From Thermoanaerobaculum sp. (GTDB lineage: Bacteria; Acidobacteriota; Thermoanaerobaculia; Multivoradales; UBA5704), in NCBI GenBank assembly GCA_021154885.1, contig JAJKHS010000004.1, positions 87,490 through 151,489 on the forward strand: a stretch of 64,000 nt of DNA, written 5' to 3'. Each line of letters begins with the position of its first letter. Positions within the stretch are counted from its first letter, which is position 1. The notes under the pieces are model-generated. The model worked only from the letters and a program-made list of their open reading frames with translations, was not told where the DNA came from and ran no database searches. The position numbers and the translations under genes were made by a program. This document shows positions 41,411-49,600 of the stretch, in pieces.

Positions 41411-43279
41411 ATGGTATCTCTCCCGTCCGTCTCGACCTCGCCTCCGGTCAAAGCTCAACTCAGACTGCGTTGGGTCTTACTCCTGATCCTTCTCTGGGTC
41501 CATCCATTGGACGCGCAGTGCCCGGCTGGCATCTATGCCCCTCCTGGTTCGAGCCTTACCTCCAAGAGTTACTCGTGGGAGAATGAGTTCGTCGCCCTCC
41601 ACAGGATCGGCAACTACTACATGCCCCTCTTCGGTGGAGGTCACTCCATGAGCGAGACGTTCTGGTCTGGAGTCGACGACAATTACCACCCCTACGGCTC
41701 GGACGGCTTTCAGGAGACGTGGTACATCCCGCGGGATGCCCTGTCAGGCACGTCAGCCTTCTCCAGGGCGTTCAACCCGAGCAATTCCGACCATATCGAT
41801 CTACCTGGGACGGCCGGCGGGAGCGGTTACTCCTTTGAGTTTCAGCATGGCAATCCCTGGACGACGCAGAAGCCTGGAACCCTGCCAATCACCCGCTATA
41901 TCCGGTTCAGCCCCAACTTCGACCACCGCACCTCTCTCTTCGCGTCGCCGGCACCGGGCTACTCGCCGACGCCAGCCGGCTACCAGGTGGACGCCATCTT
42001 CTCCACGAGCACCGGAACACCGCTCTACGGTTTCCAGCGCTTCAATAATTGCCTGGCCAGAAATGCCGTCTCGCTGTACCCGAATCCGATCACTTATCAA
42101 AACTCTCTGAACAATGGAACCCTGCAGATTGATTTCAATCGGGTCTGGGGAAACGCCATCGGCCGGATTACCTATCTTCCCAGGGGGCAGCAGGTCGTCA
42201 ACAGCGATGACATCGGCTCGCTCGTGCAGGCGGCGCTGTTTCGAGGGACGTCTCTCGACGATGCCGGAACCTGCTGTCGTGACAATCCGACGGAAGCTGG
42301 CGGCGTCGACGTCGCCTGGTATGCGAACACGCTGCGCTGGACCGGCAGCCCGGTCCTCTCGGTGAGCTCCAGCAGTGGACCGGGCAGTTCGGCGCTGACG
42401 ACGGTCCTGAAGCCCCTGAACTTCACCACCGATCTACGCGCCACGTCTCCGTCCGGCGGTGGATCCACAGACCCCTTCAGCCCTCTTCTCTGGCGAGGGA
42501 CCTTTCAGAAGACTACCACTCTCGGTTATCGAGTGGGCTCTCAGACCCTGCCGAACGTAGTCAGGATTCAGTCCGATGCAATGCTGGATACCGACGCGCC
42601 GAGCGCCATGGATGGAGCCTACAACATGCACAACGCGTTCTTCTTCCTGGGTGTGTCCGTCTCTTTCTTCGACGTCGTGAACCTCCAGAACGGCTCGAAA
42701 ACCACGGTCTCAAACCGGACCGGCACGATCCTGGCTGGTACGCTCCATGACACGAACAGCGCGACGGTGGCATCGACGGCGGACAGAGCTCTGGCCATCG
42801 GCGTCTTCCGGCTCGATCAAGCGGCTTCGCTGATCGAGCTCGATTTCAATCACGACTCGACCAGCAACTCGCTGACCTTCGGCTCATTTTCAAATCACGT
42901 TCTCAATCGCTCCGCCTACGAGACGGAGAACATGGTCATAGCCGTCGGGCCGACCGACGCCGTGGAGACTCAGCTCAGAGCCGTGTATTGTCAGCAGACC
43001 GGCCGCTGCACGGCGCCTGTCGTCAACGTCGTATCCGCCACTTATGGCGGGAACTGTGGCGCGGCCGCAGGGAACGTCACCTCTCAACTCGCCACGGCCT
43101 GTAACGGGCGCTCGAGCTGCAACTACACCGTCGATTACCGCCTCCTTGGAGACCCAGCACCCGGTTGCGCCAAGAACTATGTCGCCCGGTGGCAATGCGG
43201 AACCAACACTACGACCTTCATCGCCACTGCTGCAGCGGAGGCTGGATTCGGCTCCGTGGTGACTCTGACTTGTAATTAA
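41411..43279 (+). CDS. Secreted protein with C-terminal SUEL-type lectin domain
   Basis: A 622-residue exported protein (signal peptide to about residue 35, HPLDA-Q). The main part (40-530) has aromatic-rich beta structure with no family recognised (FGGGHSMSETFWSGVDDNYH, DGFQETWYIPRD, SGYSFEFQHGNPW). The last 80 residues form a rhamnose/galactose-binding SUEL-type domain: VVSATYGGNC, LATACNGRSSCNYTVDYRL and LGDPAPGCAKNYVARWQCG with conserved Cys and GDP. An adhesive or glycan-binding exported protein is likely. CGAAAGGAGCTCGCC precedes the ATG. Confidence 0.8.
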   Translation: MVSLPSVSTSPPVKAQLRLRWVLLLILLWVHPLDAQCPAGIYAPPGSSLTSKSYSWENEFVALHRIGNYYMPLFGGGHSMSETFWSGVDDNYHPYGSDGFQETWYIPRDALSGTSAFSRAFNPSNSDHIDLPGTAGGSGYSFEFQHGNPWTTQKPGTLPITRYIRFSPNFDHRTSLFASPAPGYSPTPAGYQVDAIFSTSTGTPLYGFQRFNNCLARNAVSLYPNPITYQNSLNNGTLQIDFNRVWGNAIGRITYLPRGQQVVNSDDIGSLVQAALFRGTSLDDAGTCCRDNPTEAGGVDVAWYANTLRWTGSPVLSVSSSSGPGSSALTTVLKPLNFTTDLRATSPSGGGSTDPFSPLLWRGTFQKTTTLGYRVGSQTLPNVVRIQSDAMLDTDAPSAMDGAYNMHNAFFFLGVSVSFFDVVNLQNGSKTTVSNRTGTILAGTLHDTNSATVASTADRALAIGVFRLDQAASLIELDFNHDSTSNSLTFGSFSNHVLNRSAYETENMVIAVGPTDAVETQLRAVYCQQTGRCTAPVVNVVSATYGGNCGAAAGNVTSQLATACNGRSSCNYTVDYRLLGDPAPGCAKNYVARWQCGTNTTTFIATAAAEAGFGSVVTLTCN

Positions 43280-43292
43280 ACCCACCGCATCG

Positions 43293-43318
43293 CGCGAGCG
43301 CGGCCGGTCACGCTCGCG
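43293..43318 (+). terminator. Intrinsic terminator
   Basis: CGCGAGCG and CGCTCGCG form a perfect 8-bp stem with a 10-base loop, followed by TGCGTTCTTTCTTCT, 13 bases after the lectin-tailed gene. Confidence 0.7.
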
Positions 43319-43450
43319 TGCGTTCTTTCTTCTGCGAGTAATTGCCGAACTGAGACACCCACCGCATTCGCGCGGCTCCGCTTTTTCCGTCCATGGTATA
43401 GTCCCGTTCTTCGGAACCGGTAACCTGGTGAGTCTGCGGAGGGTGTTCGC

Positions 43451-43690
43451 GTGACGACGAGCTCGATCTCCGAAAAGGTCGCGGAGCGGCTGACGCCTTA
43501 CATCGGCCCGTTCAACGCGCGGATGTGGGTCAAGGCGGTGGCCCGTCGCGAGCTCGGGCTGGCCCCCGAGGAGCTGAAGCCCGCACACCTCGCCACCCTG
43601 GTGGACGGGTTGCGCCCATATCTCGGGGCGCTGATGGGCCGCGTCGCGGCGGACGACCTTCTATTGCAGATCGGACGAGAGGTTCACTGA
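43451..43690 (+). CDS. Small conserved-looking soluble protein
   Basis: A 79-residue protein with alternating helices: SEKVAERLTPYIGPFNARMW, KAVARRELGLAPEELKP and LVDGLRPYLGALMGRVAADD. No family recognised. One base separates its stop from the start of the membrane protein that follows, so the two are probably one operon; a TATAGT box near 43396 may be the promoter. Confidence 0.7.
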   Translation: MTTSSISEKVAERLTPYIGPFNARMWVKAVARRELGLAPEELKPAHLATLVDGLRPYLGALMGRVAADDLLLQIGREVH

Positions 43691-43691
43691 A

Positions 43692-44495
43692 ATGCGCTTT
43701 CGCTGGCTGGCGGTGTTTCCCCTGCTCTACGCTGCGGTCTTCATCGCCATCGTCTGGTGGCTCGGCGGCGGCGAGGCCCTCGGTCCATTCATCATCGGTC
43801 AGCGGCTCCTGGTGCGCCTCCTCGCCATCGCAGGCTGCTTCCTGGCGGTCTCCGTCTTTGCGCGGGGCGACCACCTGCGGACCGCCTGGCTCTGGCTCGG
43901 CTCGGGGGCGGTGGCGATCCTGAGCCGCGACCTGCTGCGGCTCCTGCCGCTGTTTCAGCCGGCGAATGCGGGCCCGGGCGCGCTGGTGATTCTCAGCGGG
44001 CTGGGAATCCTGAGCAACGTCGCTCTCCTGGCCGGCGTCTGGATGCTCGCACGGTCCTGGAAGATGGCCGCGATCTCGCTGCCCGGCGGCCGGTATGGCG
44101 CCCTCGCCGTGGCGCTGATCACCGCGGTGCTTGCGCTCGCCGTGGCAGGTCCGGGCGCGCTCAAGGGCGCCCGGGCGGTCGCCGGCGGCGACTGGAGCTC
44201 GCTGATCCTCTGCGTTTCGGCGGTGGTTGACATCCTTTCTCTCTGCCTGATCACCCCTCTGCTGCTGACCGCCGTCTCCCTGCGTGGCGGGCTCTTCTCC
44301 TGGCCCTGGGGCCTGATCACCGCGAGCCAGCTCTCCTGGCTGCTCTACGACGCGGCGGCGGCCCTCGCGCCCTCGTTGACGCCCGGCGGATTCCCCCTGG
44401 CCGAGGTCTTCCGCGGCTTGGCTCAGAATTACCTGTTCGTGGCCGGGCTGGCCCAGCTCTTCGCCATCCGGCAGGTCCGCCGGTCGGCGGGGTGA
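43692..44495 (+). CDS. Polytopic membrane protein
   Basis: A 267-residue inner-membrane protein with about eight hydrophobic segments (FPLLYAAVFIAIVWWLGGGE at the start, VVDILSLCLITPLLLTAVSL near 185, LFVAGLAQLFAIRQVRRSAG at the end). No domain family recognised. It overlaps the convergent glycosyltransferase gene by 67 bases at its 3' end. Role unknown; coupled to the small protein before it. Confidence 0.7.
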   Translation: MRFRWLAVFPLLYAAVFIAIVWWLGGGEALGPFIIGQRLLVRLLAIAGCFLAVSVFARGDHLRTAWLWLGSGAVAILSRDLLRLLPLFQPANAGPGALVILSGLGILSNVALLAGVWMLARSWKMAAISLPGGRYGALAVALITAVLALAVAGPGALKGARAVAGGDWSSLILCVSAVVDILSLCLITPLLLTAVSLRGGLFSWPWGLITASQLSWLLYDAAAALAPSLTPGGFPLAEVFRGLAQNYLFVAGLAQLFAIRQVRRSAG

Positions 44496-45802
44496 GTGTC
44501 AGCGCCGCGCGTCTCCCGCACCTGGAGCGCGAAGTGGACGAGGCAGAGCGCCGGGACGAGCGCCAGGACGAGCCAGAGCCAGAAGGGGTTGGCAGCCGTC
44601 AGGCCGTAGCGGTCGACGTAGAGGCCGACTCCGGCCACGTGGGTCCAGGTCAGGCCGGCGGCCAGCGCCGCCAGACCCAGGAGCCGCAGCAGCCAACGCG
44701 GCCGGGGTGCCGGGCGGTAGGCCCAGCGCCGGGCCAGCAGGGTGAGGCCGGGCAACTGCAAGAGCTGGTAGTGATACCAGGAGATCGGCGACGCGAGCAG
44801 CGCCAGGGAGACCGCCGCGGCCAGCGCGTGCAGATCCGCTTCTCCGCCTTCTCCGCCGGGACCGGCCCGCAGCGCCGCCCACAGCAACACGGCGCACCCC
44901 AAGGCGAGGACGAGGCCGGCCACGCTGGCGGAGAGGGCCGCTTGGCGCGCCGGCAGCTCGAAGGTCAGCGGATCGTTGCCGCCGCGCCAGCTCACGGGCA
45001 GGACCTGCCCGGACGCCGGAGGGTCGGCCAGTCGCAACGCCAGCGCCGGCAGGGAGAAGTTGAGCAGGGAGGGAGTGCCGAGCCAGTAGTGCGCCTTCAC
45101 CGGCGAGTGAGGCGGCGGCAGCCAGAGCATGGGCAGCCAGGAGAGAGCGAGGACGGCCAGCGCCACCGCCGCGGCCGCCGCGGCCCGCCGCCGGTGGAAC
45201 GGGGCCAGCGCGATCAACAGCACTCCCGGCCAGAGCTTGAGAGCCGTGGCGGCGCCGATCGCCACCGCCACCACGCCGCCGCGACCGCGGCTCAGGCCCC
45301 ACCACGCCAGCACCAGGAGCAACAGCAGGAGCGGATGGACCTGACCTAGGACGAGGTTCTCCGCCACGGTTCCACACAGCGCCCAGCAGGCGGCGACCGT
45401 CACCCAGGCCGCGCGGTCGCCGCCCAGGGTGCGCCCGAGAAGCAGGCCGGCGACGACGAGGCACAACCAGTTGAAGAAAAGCCAGGCGATCCGCGCCTGC
45501 GGATAGGGCAGCCAGGCGACGGGCAGGACGATCAAAGCCGTCAGCGGCGGATAGTCGAACCCACCGATCTCGTAGGGCGAGAGACCGGCCAGGATGCGGG
45601 TCGCGGCGTCGTAGTAGTGGCGGAAGTCGGCCTCGAAGCGATCGAGCACGCTCCACGGCAGCCACAGGCTGCGATAGAGGAAGAAGGCGACGAGCCCGGC
45701 GACGAGGGCATCGAGGGCGAGCCCACGGCCGGCGGGACGACCTGGTGAATCCGGCACCTCGCGCGCGCCGCCGCCCCCCGGCCATTTCGGATCCAAACCC
45801 AC
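44429..45802 (-). CDS. GT87-family membrane mannosyltransferase-like protein
   Basis: A 457-residue polytopic membrane protein (about 10 segments) of the DUF2029/GT87 family of polyprenyl-phosphate-mannose-dependent transferases. Seen are FEADFRHYYDAATRILAGLS with the DFRHYY start loop, YEIGGFDYPPLTALI (FxYPP), LGQVHPLLLLLLV (GQ), and AATALKLWPGVLL (K-x-P). The GTG at 45802 has GGAGGT ten bases upstream and is preferred over longer frames. Acceptor unknown. Confidence 0.8.
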   Translation of the reverse strand: MGLDPKWPGGGGAREVPDSPGRPAGRGLALDALVAGLVAFFLYRSLWLPWSVLDRFEADFRHYYDAATRILAGLSPYEIGGFDYPPLTALIVLPVAWLPYPQARIAWLFFNWLCLVVAGLLLGRTLGGDRAAWVTVAACWALCGTVAENLVLGQVHPLLLLLLVLAWWGLSRGRGGVVAVAIGAATALKLWPGVLLIALAPFHRRRAAAAAAVALAVLALSWLPMLWLPPPHSPVKAHYWLGTPSLLNFSLPALALRLADPPASGQVLPVSWRGGNDPLTFELPARQAALSASVAGLVLALGCAVLLWAALRAGPGGEGGEADLHALAAAVSLALLASPISWYHYQLLQLPGLTLLARRWAYRPAPRPRWLLRLLGLAALAAGLTWTHVAGVGLYVDRYGLTAANPFWLWLVLALVPALCLVHFALQVRETRGADTHPADRRTCRMAKSWASPATNR

Positions 45803-45934
45803 AGAGTCGTGGACCTCCCGCCGGCCTTCCGGCGATGAGCAGGTGAAGCAAGAGGGGCGATGATAGCAGAGCCTCAAACGTTTGCGCCCTGGCCCAACTC
45901 TGCGCCCAGGGTGGCGCACGTGATTCGCAACGTG

Positions 45935-45959
45935 TCTGACATATCAGTGACATGTCAGA
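45935..45959. promoter_or_regulatory. Operator-like palindrome
   Basis: TCTGACAT and ATGTCAGA form 8-base inverted arms around a 9-base spacer containing a second overlapping TGACAT-type half-site. It lies 133 bases before the GT87 start on the minus strand and may bind a dimeric regulator. Confidence 0.5.
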
Positions 45960-46265
45960 TCTGAATTGAGCAGTCCTCAAAGCTCTTCGGAATGTCCCTC
46001 TCCTTTCGGACGCGAGATCCTCGATGCAAATTTATTGGATCAATTATTTCTGGCATCTCACATGCATTAGACCTTCCGCGAGGCTATACGTTCGTGCCGG
46101 CGCGGTCGGTACTCGCGCGGTTGCTCCAGCGGCCGGCCCAAGACTTATCGAGGATTCTACGTTATATTAGTCTTCAAGAGCCGGGCATCGTACGGCTCCA
46201 GCCGAGAAGGCCACGGGAATGACCCCTGGCAGCCCTGGGAATGCCTCAAAAAGGAGGAAAAATCG
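45960..46265. other. Gene-free AT-richer leader region
   Basis: No gene. It includes AT-rich blocks (GCAAATTTATTGGATCAATT, TTCTACGTTATATTAGTC) that could carry the promoter of the Cys-rich peptide gene at 46266. No clear -35/-10 pair could be fixed. Confidence 0.5.
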
Positions 46266-46499
46266 ATGAACAAGAACCGACTTCTGAAGCTGACTTCCCT
46301 GATCCTGCTCACAGCGGCAGTCCTGTCGGGGGCGCTGCAGGGAGGACCGGCCCCTGCACTGGCCTTGGACTGCCCGGACTCGTATCCCTCAGGCAGTCGG
46401 ATCTGCTACCGGGTGTCCGTGGTGTGTGATGGAGGGGAATGCTGCTGCGAGTACGCTCCCGACCAGGGCTTTGACGCCTGCAAGACCTACTGCTATTAG
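46266..46499 (+). CDS. Secreted Cys-rich peptide
   Basis: A 77-residue precursor: signal peptide MNKNRLLKLTSLILLTAAVL to about residue 34 (ALA-LD), and a 43-residue mature part with seven cysteines (DCPDSYP, ICYRVSVVCDGGECCCEYAP, ACKTYCY). A very strong ribosome binding site (AAAAAGGAGGAAAAATCG) precedes the ATG. No partner gene recognised. Confidence 0.75.
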   Translation: MNKNRLLKLTSLILLTAAVLSGALQGGPAPALALDCPDSYPSGSRICYRVSVVCDGGECCCEYAPDQGFDACKTYCY

Positions 46500-46635
46500 A
46501 AAAACGATCCGGGACCGGGTACAGCCGCCTCCTTACCGGCCGGACACGGACACGCTATCCTCACCAGATGCCCGGCCTGGATCTCGACCTTGCAGCAATT
46601 CCCCAACGCGTCCCCGCCCCCAGGGAGACGCCGTC

Positions 46636-49600
46636 ATGACCACCGCACCCGAGCCTTCCCTCCCCGGCGTCCGCCGGCTGGAGGCACCGGTGATGGTGGA
46701 CCGCCGGGGGACAAACTGGGCGCTGGGGCTGATCGACGTCACGGTGCGATATCAGGATCGCACGGTGCTCGCCGAGGCCCCGCCGCCCGGGCTGACGGCG
46801 GAGCTGGCTCGCTCGTTGCGCGAAGCGGCCATCCGCTTCGCCGGGGCCAAAGGCAAGGCGGGCGCTTTCACCGTCTCCTTCCGGGTCGACACGGCGAAGG
46901 GCGAGCACCGCTTCGCGGGCACGGCCGTTGGCCTGCCGGAGAGCGTGGCCGTGCTGGAGTCGCTGAACGAGCTGGACCTCCCCGCTCTGGAATCCCACCT
47001 CTCCCGCGGCGGCACGCTGGACGGCGAGCTCCCCGAGCCGCGCGGCCACGCCCTGCAGGCTGCGCTCTCGGCTCTCGATCCGGAGGACGGCTTCGCGCCC
47101 CGGGCCGGCGTCGTGGAGTCGCTCCGCCTGCCGGCCGGAGCCGGGCTGCGCGCCGATCCGGCGGTGGAAGAAGGGAGCGTCCCCGCGGCTCCGGGCTACC
47201 TGATCGCCCGCGTCACCGCCCACGGGCGCACCCGGGCGGAGGCCCTCGCCCGCTTGCAGCGCGGCATGGCCTTCACCGCGGCCGCGGTGAGCGGCGGCAC
47301 CACCGACAAGGCCTTCCTGGCCGAGGTGCTCGACCGTCCCGAGCTGACGGGGCTGGCCGCCCCGCCCGGGTGGCTGGATCGCCTGGTGGCCGCCGGCGAG
47401 CACCTCCCCCGCCGGGGCGCCGAGGTGGCCCTGCTGGCCGCCGCCGTCGCCGGCTACGAGGCGGATTCGGACGCGGCTCGGGCCCGCTTCTACGAGTCGG
47501 CGGCCCGCGGCCGGCCTGAGGTGCCGCGGGAGACCGGCCGTCCGGTCGAGCTGCGACACCGCGGCCACGCCTATCTCTTCCGCGTCGCCCGCGTCGCCCA
47601 CGACCTCTTCCGGATCGAGGTGGACGGCCGCCGGCTGGAGGTGCGCGCCGGGCTGCCCGGACGCACCGGCCGCACGCTCGCCTGTGGCGAGAAGAGCTGG
47701 CGCGTCTCTCTGGCCTCTCAAAGCGGCCGGCAGCTCGTGGAGGTGGACGGCATCCCCCATCGCATCGAGCGCATCGAGGAAAACGAGGGAGAGGCCGGGC
47801 GCGCTGGCGCCGGCACGGCGGAGCGCCGGGTGCGCTTCGACGCCCTGGAGGCCGCGCCCGAGGCGTCCCCCCTGGAGGAGGTCCGCCGGCTGATGCTCGG
47901 CCATGACGTCGAGCCCCGGACCGTGCAGCGCCTGCTGGCCGGCGCGTCCGGGTCCCAAGGCGATCCGACCCTGGAAGAGGAGGTCCTCCGCGCCTTCGTG
48001 GACATCTCCGCCCTCTTCCGCCGCCACCCGGCCTCCGACCCCGGGGACGACGGCCGCCACAGCGCCGAGGAGTACCTCTTCACCTATCTGCGGGACCTCG
48101 ACGGCCGGGGGGCCAGCTTGCCGGCGACGTTCCTCGACCGGCTCCGTCACGCCCTGGCCCACTACGGGGTGGGCAGCCTCGAACGTGCGCCGGACCTGGA
48201 GGAGAGCCTGTTCCGCATCGCTATCTCTCACCACGGTTTGCCGCAGCAGGTGCCGCTCGTGCTGGCCCTCCTGGAGCGCTGGCTGGAACGCGGGGACCGC
48301 CCCGGCGGCCCCGGCTTCCGCGACCTGCTGGAGCGGATGATCTCCGAGACGCAGGGGAGCGAGCCGGCGGTGCACGACCTCGCGCGGGAGGTGCGCTACC
48401 GGCTCTTCGACCGGCCCGTCCTGCTCGCCACCCGGGAGCGGGTCTACGCCGCTGCCGAAGCCGACCTGTCCAGTCTGGCGGCAGACCCCGGCCCCGAGGA
48501 GCGGGCCGGGCGCATCCGCGCTCTGGTGGACTGCACGCAGCCCCTTCACCGCACCCTCTCCCAGCGCTTCACGAGCGCGGCTCCCGCCTTGCGGCAGTCC
48601 CTGCTGGAGGTCATGGTGCGGCGTTTCTATCGCATCCGCGAGCTGCGAAGCGTCTCGTTCACGATCGTGGACGGCCAAGCCTTCGCCATCGCCGACTACG
48701 ACTATCAGGGCTCTCACGTCCACCTCATCGCCACCCATGCCGGGCCCGAGGGGTTGGCTCCCGGCCTGGCGGCCGTGCGCGGCCTCGCCTCCCAGGCGGC
48801 ACCGGGCTCGGAGATCGTGGCCGATCTCTACTTCTGGACCGCCGGTCCGCCCGCGGACGAGGACGCCGCCGCGGCGCAGATCGCTGCGCTGCTGGCGGAC
48901 GGGGACTACCCGCAGGACCTCCGCCGCGTGGCTGTGACCGCCTCGTTCCGCGACGGAATGCGGAACTTCACCTTCCGCCGCTGCGACGAGACGGACGGCG
49001 ACTTCCGTGAGGAGCGGGTCTACCGCGGCATCCATCCCATGATGGCCCTGCGGCTCCAGCTCTGGCGTCTTCAGAACTTCCGGCTCGAACGCCTCCCCTC
49101 TCCCGAAGAGGTCTACTTCTTCCACGGCGTGGCCCACGAGAACCCGCGCGACGAGCGCCTCTTCGCCATCGCCGAAGTGCGGGACCTGACGCCGGTGCGG
49201 GACGCCGCCGGCCGCGTCGTCCAGCTCCCCCAGCTCGAGCACATGCTGATGGAGGCCCTGGCCGGCATCCGCCGCTTCCAGTCTCGCCGCGCCCCGGACG
49301 AGCGGCTGCAGTGGAACCGCGTCCTGCTCTACGCCTGGCCGCCGGTGGACCTGCAGCCGGACGAGCTCGACGCCCTCGTCCACCGGCTGGCTCCCCTCGC
49401 CGAGGGGCTGGGGCTGGAGAAGGTCGCGGTGCGCTGCCGCATCCCCGATCCCCAGGGGGGCGAGCTGCGAGACTGGGTGCTGGAGATCTCCAATCCCAGC
49501 GAAGGCGGCGTGCTGCGCTTCCGCAAGCCCAAGGAGGCGCCGCTCAAGCCGTTGCGGGAGTATGCCCAGAAGGTGGTGGACCTGCGGCGCCGGGGCCTCC

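Noticed and set aside
45992..46222. A 76-codon plus-strand gene ahead of the Cys-rich peptide
   Set aside because: Composition and lack of a ribosome binding site suggest leader DNA rather than a gene.
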